This document shows, in pieces, positions 19,670-26,928 of a stretch of DNA of 45,165 nucleotides (position 1 is the stretch's first letter; each line of letters begins with the position of its first letter). Source of the DNA: Desulfobacter latus (GTDB lineage Bacteria > Desulfobacterota > Desulfobacteria > Desulfobacterales > Desulfobacteraceae); assembly GCF_013389365.1 (NCBI RefSeq), contig NZ_JACADJ010000027.1:1-45165 (forward strand), read 5' to 3'. The notes beneath the pieces are model-generated. The model was not told the DNA's origin. It did not search any database and saw only the letters and a list, made by a program, of their open reading frames with translations. Made by a program: the position numbers and the translations under genes.

Positions 19670-21113
19670 TGTCCTGATTGTTGACGATGATCCGTACGTA
19701 CGAGAGCTGTTAATTGAATTCCTCACGCCTTATCATTATACGCTGATGGCAGCCGAAACATTGTCAGAGTGTTTGACCCTGCTTCCTGTGGGCAAATTTG
19801 ATCTTATCCTGCTTGATATAAATCTTCCGGACGGGAACGGGCTTGAAATACTGCCTGAGATCAGGCAGTCTGCCTCGGCACCGGAAGTCATCATCTTTAC
19901 TGCCGAAGGAAGCGCGGCCGGGGCAAAAACGGCCATGGACAATGAGGCCTGGGATTATATTCTAAAGCCGTTTTCCGAGCAGGAGATTCTACTCAATATT
20001 AAACGGGCACTGGAATTCAGGGCATCTAAAAAAGCATTGCAAGCCCGATTTGAATCAATCTTTGACAGATCGGATATTGTCGGAACCTCTTCCAAAATAA
20101 CAACCTGCCTTAACCTGGCAGCACAATGTGCAAAAACCGATACAAATGTTCTTATAACCGGTCCCACGGGAACGGGAAAGGAGCTTTTTGCCAATACGAT
20201 TCATAAAAACAGCAACCGGAAAAACGCCGGCCTCATTGTGGTGGATTGCGCTGCCCTGCCTGAACAACTGGTTGAATCCGTTCTATTCGGGAATGTGAAA
20301 GGGGCTTTTACCGGTGCCGATGCCGCCAGGGATGGTTTAATTAAAAAAGCAGACGGCGGCACCCTTTTTCTTGATGAAATCGGGGAACTTCCCCTGGCCA
20401 TTCAAAAGAAGTTCTTAAGGGTACTCCAGGAACGTAAATTCAAACAGGTCGGGGGGACAAAGGTCATTGCCAGCAATTTCAGACTTATTTCTGCAACCAA
20501 CAGAAATCTTGACGATATGGCGAAACAAAATACCTTCAGACGTGACCTTTTATATCGTATTAAAACCTTTCATATTGAGCTGCCCGCGCTGCAGGAATGC
20601 CGTGAGGATATAAAACCGCTGACCCTTCACTATATCCATAAATTATGTGAACACCACGGTTTTGAAACCAAAGGGTTCAAACCTGACTTTCTCAAAATGC
20701 TGGAAAGCTACAACTGGCCCGGTAATATCCGGGAGCTGATCACCAGCCTTGAAAAAGCAATTCTTGCCAATGCTGACGCATCTATTTTATATCCTAATTA
20801 CCTGCCCCAGCACATAAGGCTGCATCACATTGAGACATCTATTCAAAACAAATCTGAGAATAATAAGATTCACAAAAAAACCGGCAGCGAAATCAATCCA
20901 TTATCTTTACAGCTGCCGGACAAACTTTTCAATCCGGTTCAATCACTCAAGCAGGTAAAAAAGTATACTGCCGTTGAAACGGAAAAGCTTTATCTGGATC
21001 ATGTAATGCGCTTATCAAAGGGTGATTTGGAAAAAACATGTGAACTGGCCGGTATCAGTAAAAGCCGGCTCTATTCTTTATTGAAAACACATCAGACGCT
21101 CAGCAAACCCTGA
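19662..21113 (+). CDS. Sigma-54-dependent response regulator (NtrC type)
   Basis: Enhancer-binding protein of 483 residues. The N-terminal receiver (about 1-120) has DDD, the phospho-Asp in LILLDINLPDG and the Lys in ILKPFSE. The AAA+ domain has Walker A GPTGTGKE, an intact GAFTGA loop for sigma-54 contact and Walker B GGTLFLDEIGEL. The C-terminal Fis-type HTH reads LEKTCELAGISKSRLYSLLK. The start ATG overlaps the end of the hybrid kinase gene (ATGGCTAA), so the two are coupled; a longer in-frame start at 19605 is less likely. A palindrome and sigma-54 promoter found just downstream are its likely target. Confidence 0.94.
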   Translation: MANVLIVDDDPYVRELLIEFLTPYHYTLMAAETLSECLTLLPVGKFDLILLDINLPDGNGLEILPEIRQSASAPEVIIFTAEGSAAGAKTAMDNEAWDYILKPFSEQEILLNIKRALEFRASKKALQARFESIFDRSDIVGTSSKITTCLNLAAQCAKTDTNVLITGPTGTGKELFANTIHKNSNRKNAGLIVVDCAALPEQLVESVLFGNVKGAFTGADAARDGLIKKADGGTLFLDEIGELPLAIQKKFLRVLQERKFKQVGGTKVIASNFRLISATNRNLDDMAKQNTFRRDLLYRIKTFHIELPALQECREDIKPLTLHYIHKLCEHHGFETKGFKPDFLKMLESYNWPGNIRELITSLEKAILANADASILYPNYLPQHIRLHHIETSIQNKSENNKIHKKTGSEINPLSLQLPDKLFNPVQSLKQVKKYTAVETEKLYLDHVMRLSKGDLEKTCELAGISKSRLYSLLKTHQTLSKP

Positions 21114-21150
21114 TTTTTAAACAGCTCTAAAAACGTCGCAAAAAATTTGA

Positions 21151-21174
21151 ATTTCGTATTATAAAATACGAAAT
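21151..21174. promoter_or_regulatory. Perfect palindrome, candidate enhancer site for the adjacent sigma-54 regulator
   Basis: Ten-base perfect arms ATTTCGTATT / AATACGAAAT around ATAA. It lies 38 bases after the regulator's stop and about 80-100 bases upstream of the sigma-54 promoter at 21254, the usual place for an enhancer-binding protein. It could also serve as a weak terminator, but there is no T-run directly after it. Confidence 0.5.
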
Positions 21175-21253
21175 CATTTTGTCTTCAAAGCCCCCCTCTG
21201 GTTTACTTTATGTAATTAATTGAAATCAAATAGATTTCTATATTTTTACAACT

Positions 21254-21269
21254 TGGCACGCATTTTGAT
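21254..21269 (+). promoter_or_regulatory. Sigma-54 promoter
   Basis: TTGGCACG at the -24 position matches the consensus exactly; the -12 half is TTGAT, with GA instead of GC ten bases after the GG. Predicted transcription start is near 21280, upstream of the TTG start at 21312. It would drive the small receiver-like gene and the MCP. Confidence 0.6.
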
Positions 21270-21311
21270 TAGGTAATATCCAAATGATACTCGAAACGAT
21301 GAGGCGAACAA

Positions 21312-21689
21312 TTGGAAATTATCATATATACGCAAACGGAAAATACTCAAAAAAATTTATTGTTAAAGCAAATATCAAAAATCGGTCAACCTGTTTCAGT
21401 GATGATTTTTGAGATTGAGGATCTTTTTCAACAATTGAAATTAAAGGTTTCCGGCGAGACGATCCTTGTTTTTTTGATCTCCTCTGAAGAAGAGCTTGAT
21501 GCTTTATTAGAAAACAAAACCCGTTTATTCAATATCAGGTTTATTATTCTACTTTCAGAGGATCACAAAGATTGGGTTTCAAAAGCATTGGCAATGCAGC
21601 CCAGGTATCTGGGTTACACGGCAAATGACTATACCGATGTAGGTAACGTATTAAATAAAATGATAAAAAAATCAGTAATAAATATTTGA
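21312..21689 (+). CDS. Small receiver-like protein of unknown function
   Basis: 125 residues, no family recognised with certainty. The alternating strand/helix pattern ([37 protein letters not shown]) looks like a receiver-type alpha/beta fold, but the usual acidic pocket and phospho-acceptor Asp are absent. The start is TTG with GAGG eight bases before it. Its stop overlaps the region just ahead of the MCP start, and both follow the sigma-54 promoter, so a role as a partner or regulator of that MCP is plausible (inference). Confidence 0.7.
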   Translation: MEIIIYTQTENTQKNLLLKQISKIGQPVSVMIFEIEDLFQQLKLKVSGETILVFLISSEEELDALLENKTRLFNIRFIILLSEDHKDWVSKALAMQPRYLGYTANDYTDVGNVLNKMIKKSVINI

Positions 21690-21700
21690 TGGAGAAAAAA

Positions 21701-23701
21701 ATGAGCTGGAAAAATTTGTCATTGAAAATGAAATTGGTCGGTGGCTTCTCTACTGTAATGGGACTTCTTCTGATTGTTGCCGCTGTGGGGTTTATGGCTT
21801 TAAATGAGGCATCTTCAGGCTTTGAAGAATATCGCGGGATGGCTATCGGATCGAACACAGGAGGCAGAGTACAGGCGAACCTGTTGTCAGCCCAAATAAG
21901 TGCGATAAGTTTTATCAATACCGGAAGTGACGCAAGCCTTGATGAATTTGCCAAACGATGGAAAACGCTTTTAGAGCTGCACAACATCGCCCAGGAACAA
22001 ATTACTAAACCGGAATGGTCCTCAGTCATTAAGGAGATAAGCAGCAATTTGGATCTATACCAGAAAGGTTTTGATCAAATCGTTGCATACCGAAACCACA
22101 GAAATAAGCTCGTTGATGACGTTTTAGACGTAAACGGCCCATTAATGGAGAATTCATTAACAGAGATCATGATATCTGCTAACAAAGACGGTGATATGAC
22201 GGCGTCTTATTATACGGGCCTTGCCATGAAACATTTGCTTTTAGCCCGTCTGTATATGGCAACGTTTCTTGATACCAATGATCAGAGTGCTGTGGACAGG
22301 GTGCATGAAGAGTTCGAGAAAACAGTGAAAAATCTGGATATCCTGGACAAGGAATTAGAGAACCCTAAGCGAAGGGATTTGTTAAAAACCGTTATTGAGG
22401 CTGAAGAATTATACTTAAAAACGTTTGATGAGTTAGTTACAACTATTTTTGAACGAAATAAAAACGTTTCTGAGATTTTATCAAAAATGGGATGGGATAT
22501 TTCATCTAAAATTGAGAATGTAAAGCTTGATATTAAAAAAGTCCAGGATGAAATCGGACCGAGGTTGCAGGCGAGCAATCAACGCTCTGTTGCAACCATT
22601 GGTATTGTCAGTTTAATCGCGATCGTTTTGGGTGTGTTTATCGTAATCATTATAATCAAAGGGGTTATGGCGCAGTTGGGCAGCGATCCCCGTGAACTTG
22701 CAGAGATCGCAGATAATATTGCCAATGGTAACCTGGTTATGGAATTTAACAACGATGATTCCAAAAACAAGGGGGTTTACGCCGGCATGAAGCGAATGAC
22801 CCAAAACCTTTCCGATATGATTAAAGACATCACGACCGGGGTGCAAACCCTTGATGCCTCTTCCGGAGAACTGTCTGCCGTTTCCGAACAGATGGCATCC
22901 AATGTTGAGCAGACCGCAGAGCGCTCAAACAATGTGGCGGCATCTTCTGAAGAGATGTCCACCAACATGGCCAGTGTGGCCGCGGCCACAGAGCAAACCA
23001 CAGCCAACATCCAGACCATCGTGGCTGCGGTTGAGGAGATGTCGGCCACGATCAACGAAATAGCCGGCAATACGGCAAAGGGAAGCCAGACCACGGCCCA
23101 GGCGGTGGAAACGGCAACCCATGTATCCGCCAAGGTGGATGATCTTGGCAAGGCTGCGTCGGAAATCAGTAAAGTAACCGAGACCATTGCTGATATTTCA
23201 GAGCAGACCAACCTTTTGGCTTTAAATGCCACCATTGAAGCAGCCAGGGCCGGAGAAGCCGGTAAAGGGTTTGCCGTAGTGGCCGGAGAGATCAAGGCAC
23301 TTGCCCAGCAGACCGCCGAAGCAACCAATGAAATCAGTACCCGAATTGCAGGGATCCAGAGTACCACCCAGGAATCGGTGACCGCCATTGAATCCATTGT
23401 ACATATTATTGACGAAATCAACGAGATTGTATCCACAGTGGCCACAGCCATTGAAGAGCAATCTTCAACCACCCAGGAAATTACCAGCAACATCAGCCAG
23501 GCCGCTTCCGGAGTGAACGAAGTCAATGAAAACGTCAACCAGGTATCTGCCGTGGTCGCTGAAGTGAACGTGGACATCAGCCAGGTGAACCAGGCTACCG
23601 ATGAAGTGAAAACCGGCGGACTTCAGGTCGCGTCCAGTGCCGCAAAGTTAACGGAACTGGCCGGAAATCTCAAAAAGCTGGTGAGCCGGTTTACAGTTTA
23701 A
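21701..23701 (+). CDS. Methyl-accepting chemotaxis protein with long helical sensor domain
   Basis: About 666-residue chemoreceptor. TM1 is at about 11-33. The periplasmic region spans about 245 mostly helical residues, the size and texture of a helical bimodular sensor domain. TM2 is at about 288-312, followed by HAMP and the signalling domain with the tip [20 protein letters not shown]. The C-terminus is LVSRFTV without a CheR pentapeptide. The ATG at 21701 has GGAG six bases upstream; an ATG at 21689 in the same frame is less well placed. It is the last membrane component of the hemerythrin/two-component cluster. Confidence 0.92.
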   Translation: MSWKNLSLKMKLVGGFSTVMGLLLIVAAVGFMALNEASSGFEEYRGMAIGSNTGGRVQANLLSAQISAISFINTGSDASLDEFAKRWKTLLELHNIAQEQITKPEWSSVIKEISSNLDLYQKGFDQIVAYRNHRNKLVDDVLDVNGPLMENSLTEIMISANKDGDMTASYYTGLAMKHLLLARLYMATFLDTNDQSAVDRVHEEFEKTVKNLDILDKELENPKRRDLLKTVIEAEELYLKTFDELVTTIFERNKNVSEILSKMGWDISSKIENVKLDIKKVQDEIGPRLQASNQRSVATIGIVSLIAIVLGVFIVIIIIKGVMAQLGSDPRELAEIADNIANGNLVMEFNNDDSKNKGVYAGMKRMTQNLSDMIKDITTGVQTLDASSGELSAVSEQMASNVEQTAERSNNVAASSEEMSTNMASVAAATEQTTANIQTIVAAVEEMSATINEIAGNTAKGSQTTAQAVETATHVSAKVDDLGKAASEISKVTETIADISEQTNLLALNATIEAARAGEAGKGFAVVAGEIKALAQQTAEATNEISTRIAGIQSTTQESVTAIESIVHIIDEINEIVSTVATAIEEQSSTTQEITSNISQAASGVNEVNENVNQVSAVVAEVNVDISQVNQATDEVKTGGLQVASSAAKLTELAGNLKKLVSRFTV

Positions 23702-23713
23702 TAATAAGCACTT

Positions 23714-23739
23714 ACCGCCGGGGGGTGTGACCCGGCGGT
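23714..23739 (+). terminator. GC-rich hairpin after the MCP gene
   Basis: Nine-base perfect arms ACCGCCGGG / CCCGGCGGT with an 8-base loop start 13 bases after the MCP stop. No T-run follows, so it may be a terminator or a partial transcription barrier before the CheY-like gene. Confidence 0.55.
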
Positions 23740-23808
23740 ACGTTCGTAATTTAGAGGAAACAACAATAAGCGCGCAAATGATTCCCGTTAAAATAAAGTA
23801 TTATTTTC

Positions 23809-24192
23809 ATGAATAAAAAATCTAACCGGGTTTTTATTATAGATGATGAGCCCGCAATACTGCGAACCCTTAAAATGCAGTTGCAAAGGTTGGGATGCCT
23901 AGTTGAGACAGCGAATAGCGGTATAGAGGCAATTCAAAAATTAAAACGCAATAGTTTTGACCTTGTAATCACCGATATAAAAATGCCGGGCATTTCCGGT
24001 GAACAGGTGCTTGAATGCGCAAAATCTTCGTATGAGAGTACAATACCTGTCGTTGGCATATCCGGTACGCCATGGTTATTATCACATTCCGACTTTGACG
24101 CAGTTTTACCAAAGCCGTTCACCAAAAAAGACCTGGAGTTGGTACTTTCCAAAGTTTTAAGTCAGGGGGCATCAGGCTCATGGGCCTTATAG
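23809..24192 (+). CDS. Single-domain response regulator (CheY-like)
   Basis: 127 residues, one receiver domain and nothing else. The acidic pair is in IIDDEPAI, the phospho-Asp in LVITDIKMPG, and the Lys in VLPKPFTKK. The last residues GASGSWAL are atypical and lie where a histidine-kinase fragment begins in another frame (24180 on), so the natural C-terminus may have been altered by rearrangement. No clear ribosome binding site is visible. It may relay phosphate from the hybrid kinase or act on the flagellar motor (inference). Confidence 0.85.
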   Translation: MNKKSNRVFIIDDEPAILRTLKMQLQRLGCLVETANSGIEAIQKLKRNSFDLVITDIKMPGISGEQVLECAKSSYESTIPVVGISGTPWLLSHSDFDAVLPKPFTKKDLELVLSKVLSQGASGSWAL

Positions 24193-24248
24193 AACAGATC
24201 CTGATGAACCTGATGAACAATGCCCGACACACAATGTCCGGCGATAAA
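24180..24248 (+). pseudogene. Histidine kinase N-box fragment
   Basis: On the plus strand the frame starting with ATG at 24180 reads GLIEQILMNLMNNARHTMSG, the N box of a HATPase domain (compare NxxxNA in kinases). Nothing of the rest of the kinase is present; the frame stops after a few more codons, where the nifV-like sequence begins. It overlaps the end of the CheY-like gene in another frame. Confidence 0.6.
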
Positions 24249-24585
24249 TGGATTCAAGCAGTTCCGGGGTGACGGGTTTGTTTCCTGCGGCAGCTGCTGC
24301 CCGCACCTGGGGCAGCAACCTTTGGGCGGTATCGGCATCAATGTCGATATTGCGGTGGGCCAACGATTCCCCTTTTTTCAAGGCCACCAATACAAGATCA
24401 ATCATGCCGTTAACCTCATGGATGGTAAATCCCATGGTGCCCAGGATTTTTTTAGGCGTATCCCCTGCCCCGGACACAAGAATGGTGTGGCAATCTTTAA
24501 TGGTCCGGGCAAGATTCTGCCATCCGGCATCCCCGCGGCCAGATAAGCCATGGCTCTGTATTGTGCCGATGTAAGTTATCTGCAT
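24187..24585 (-). pseudogene. Chimeric scar: nifB 3' fragment fused to nifV 3' fragment
   Basis: The 132-residue minus-strand frame joins a piece of the NifB C-terminal domain (WQNLARTIKDCHTILVSG ... ALKKGESL) to the end of NifV (AHRNIDIDADTAQRLL ... LLESIY). Bases 24278-24362 are identical to 26981-27065 inside nifV, and 24362-24411 are identical to 28470-28519 inside nifB; both outer flanks remain similar but carry scattered, mostly silent differences. The radical SAM half of NifB and the TIM barrel of NifV are absent, the first 20 residues match neither gene, and the last ones are antisense to the kinase fragment. It is best read as a recombination remnant, not a working gene. Confidence 0.8.
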
Positions 24586-25014
24586 ATAGCTTTCCTTTAT
24601 AATCCTGTTTTATGATGTAGTTGAACATATATCATTACGGCAATAAACTGAGAATCGATTTTTGGCAACTCTTGGCCCTATTCATGTAAATTTGACAATA
24701 AAAGCCACATGTCTCCCATTAACAATCAACAAAATTGTCAATTAGTCGCCCGCCGAGCCGTAACAATGCAGCAAAAAACTCGGATCATCCCAAACCGAAC
24801 GCAGTATCATATATTTTTTCCCATGTATTTTCGGTAGTCTTTGTCTTCTGTTTTCACTTTTCACATTCACTGGCATTTTTATTGCTTTTATCCAGAGTTA
24901 CCAACCAACTATATTGACAGATTGCATGGTGCTGTAAAGGTAAAGCCAAATACAGTGGCCTAAAGGCAATATGGTTAGGCAATGAGAATCAGTTTAACAG
25001 CCAGGAGAGAAAAA
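24586..25014. other. Intergenic region upstream of the second nifB
   Basis: About 430 AT-rich bases between the scar and nifB2. Apart from the sigma-54-type element at 24871 and the ribosome binding site at about 25003, no gene or repeat was recognised, and no exact TGT-N10-ACA NifA site was found. Confidence 0.5.
24871..24886 (+). promoter_or_regulatory. Sigma-54-type promoter of the second nifB
   Basis: TGGCATTTTTATTGCT matches the TGGCAC-N5-TTGCW pattern with GG and GC ten bases apart and only the last -24 base off. It lies about 130 bases before the ATG of the second nifB, giving a leader of about 115 bases. Confidence 0.6.
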
Positions 25015-26280
25015 ATGGATCTATCCAAACACCCATGTTTCAATGCCAAGATAAAAGGTACCTACGGACGAGTTCACCTTCCCGTTGCACCACGGTGCAA
25101 TATTCAATGTAATTATTGCCATCGAAAACACGACTGTGTAAATGAAACCCGGCCCGGGGTAAGCAGTGCGGTCCTGAAACCGAGCCAGGCAATGGTCTAT
25201 CTCGATTATGTACTTGAAAAAATGAAAAACATCTCGGTCGTGGGGATTACGGGTCCGGGTGATCCATTTGCCAATCCCGATGAAACCATGGAAACACTTC
25301 GATTGGTGCGAAGGAAATACCCTGAAATGATACTTTGTCTGGCCACCAACGGTTTGGGTATCGGCCCGTACATCAATGACCTGGCCGGGATGAATGTCAG
25401 CCATGTCACTGTCACTTTAAATGCACTTGATTCTGAAATCGGATCGCAACTATACGCCTTTGTTCGTCATGGCAAAAGAACCCTGGCCCCCAAACCGGGC
25501 TTTGAGGTTTTGCTGGAAAAGCAACTTGATGCAATCTGCGGTATTAAAGAAAAAAACATCATCACTAAAGTCAATACTGTCATTATACCGGGGATCAATG
25601 ACGGCCATATTGAAGCAATCGCTGAAAAGATGGCCGAACTAAAGGTAGATGTTCTCAACTGCATCCCTTTTTATCCCAATAAGGGGTCTAATTTTGGCCA
25701 CTTGGAAGAGCCGTCCGAATCACTAATGGCCGATATTCGAAAAAAGGCGGCAAAACATATCCCTCAAATGTATCATTGCCAACGCTGCCGGGCTGATGCC
25801 GCAGGCATTCTGGGTGAGGACAATGGCCGGAAAATCACTAAAAAACTTCAGGAATGTGCACAGATGCCGGAAATACACGGCGATGACCGGCCTTATGTGG
25901 CGGTTGCCAGTCTTGACGGCCGGCTGGTTAATCAGCATCTCGGAAAAGCGGAAGAACTGTTAATTTATGCCCAAAAAGATAATGGTGGCATCTATTTTGT
26001 TGAAGCGCGAAAGACACCCAGGCCCGGCGGTGGGAAGCAGCGCTGGGAAGACTTGAGCGCTCTGCTCAGTGATTGCAGGGCATTGATGGTCACAGGGCTC
26101 GGCGACAGTCCGCGCCGCATACTCAGTCAAAAGAAAATTGATGTTTTAGAATTAGACGGAACAATCGTAGAAGCCGCTGAAGCCGTTTTCGAGGGGCACA
26201 GTATGGACTTTATGATCCAACGGGATGTCGAGGCATGCAACAAAAAGAACCCCATGGCCGGCATGGGGTGTGGATTTTAA
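25015..26280 (+). CDS. nifB: Second NifB: radical SAM FeMo-cofactor biosynthesis protein
   Basis: 421-residue NifB with a fused NifX-like C-terminal domain. NifB uses SAM to build the Fe-S-carbide precursor (NifB-co) of the nitrogenase cofactor. The radical SAM cysteines are Cys28, Cys32 and Cys35 (CNIQCNYC), followed by CVNETRPGV, GPGDPFA, the NDG motif in IIPGINDGH and the HCQRCRADAAG motif. The C-terminal domain (from about PYVAVASLDG) has VTGLGDSPRRIL. By eye it is only about half identical to the NifB at 28400-29722 and lacks the insert that copy carries between the two domains. The ATG at 25015 follows AGGAGAG. It stands alone on the opposite strand to the nif operon, with its own promoter. 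Confidence 0.93.
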   Translation: MDLSKHPCFNAKIKGTYGRVHLPVAPRCNIQCNYCHRKHDCVNETRPGVSSAVLKPSQAMVYLDYVLEKMKNISVVGITGPGDPFANPDETMETLRLVRRKYPEMILCLATNGLGIGPYINDLAGMNVSHVTVTLNALDSEIGSQLYAFVRHGKRTLAPKPGFEVLLEKQLDAICGIKEKNIITKVNTVIIPGINDGHIEAIAEKMAELKVDVLNCIPFYPNKGSNFGHLEEPSESLMADIRKKAAKHIPQMYHCQRCRADAAGILGEDNGRKITKKLQECAQMPEIHGDDRPYVAVASLDGRLVNQHLGKAEELLIYAQKDNGGIYFVEARKTPRPGGGKQRWEDLSALLSDCRALMVTGLGDSPRRILSQKKIDVLELDGTIVEAAEAVFEGHSMDFMIQRDVEACNKKNPMAGMGCGF

Positions 26281-26477
26281 TCATACCCGGCAAACAACTT
26301 AAAGAGAGTCTTTGTTCTGAACAGGACACAGTAACTGTTCCCCTTCAAATTGAATTTACAAATGAAAAGGTTCGCTTTAACAAAAGCAGTTCTGATGAGT
26401 ATAATTTATGGGAATATTCATTCGAAGTAATCAAATATGAAAAAAAAGCAGTGAATCCCTTTTATGTGTGCAATTAG
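26281..26477 (+). other. Open stretch after nifB2, possible gene remnant
   Basis: In a frame different from nifB2, an open reading stretch runs to a stop at 26477 and reads like real protein near its end (VTVPLQIEFTN, LWEYSFEVIKYEKK). Its only ATG (26235) lies inside nifB2 and has no good ribosome binding site. It could be a decayed small gene; no family is recognised. Confidence 0.3.
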
Positions 26478-26493
26478 TCTGCTGATTTTCAGT

Positions 26494-26569
26494 CACACTC
26501 GATGTTGAGGGAGCAGTGGATATATTTTTTAAAAATTCGTTAAAAAATATATCCACTTTATCGAATGTG
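26494..26569. repeat. Large AT-rich palindrome, possible bidirectional terminator
   Basis: Perfect 18-base arms AGTGGATATATTTTTTAA (26515-26532) and its complement (26540-26557) flank a 7-base loop. They are nested in a second pair, CACACTCGA (26494-26502) and TCGAATGTG (26561-26569), with one mismatch. It lies between the convergent nifB2 and the small gene at 26580. The T-runs inside the arms fit a bidirectional terminator; a small mobile palindrome is the alternative. Confidence 0.65.
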
Positions 26570-26579
26570 GCCTCCTTTC

Positions 26580-26828
26580 CTAATCACCTGTGTTTGCAAT
26601 GGTTCTCACAGAGACGATGCTTTCCCAGTCGTAATAGGTGTTGATCATTTTATTTTTTTCGGTTTCCGTGATGCGAACAAACTCGTCACCAAGAAAGAAC
26701 GTCGCGGCGGTATAAACCTTTTCATCGTTTATCTGGCATTGGACATCCTTCCTCAGTTTTCTCGACAAGGTGCCATGAAGCGGCATAGAGGCATATTCAA
26801 AAATCTTTTCCAGTGTTGTTTTTTTCAT
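26580..26828 (-). CDS. Small hypothetical protein downstream of nifV
   Basis: 82 residues, no recognised domain, soluble, mixed charge (EKIFEYASMPLHGTLSRKLR at the start, FFLGDEFVRITETEKNK in the middle). A good ribosome binding site (AAAGGAG) precedes the ATG. It is 100 bases downstream of nifV on the same strand and may be the last gene of the nif operon, or may have its own promoter. It ends at the large palindrome. The function is unknown. Confidence 0.65.
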   Translation of the reverse strand: MKKTTLEKIFEYASMPLHGTLSRKLRKDVQCQINDEKVYTAATFFLGDEFVRITETEKNKMINTYYDWESIVSVRTIANTGD

Positions 26829-26928
26829 GCTTTCTCCTTTGAATTAATCGTTTTTGAAAAGAGTTTGCGTTACTTTCCTTTTTTTTTGCAAACAAATATC
26901 ATTTAAAAAATTTTATTACATTTGCAAA

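Noticed and set aside
22777-23577. Open frame of 266 codons on the minus strand inside the MCP
   Set aside because: Antisense of the repetitive Ala/Thr/Ser-rich signalling domain; the Ser/Thr/Val-rich translation is a typical shadow.
24187-24585. The 132-codon minus-strand frame as a functional NifX-like gene
   Set aside because: Its C-terminal half is a NifV tail, its start matches nothing and its end is antisense to a kinase fragment, so a recombination remnant explains it better.
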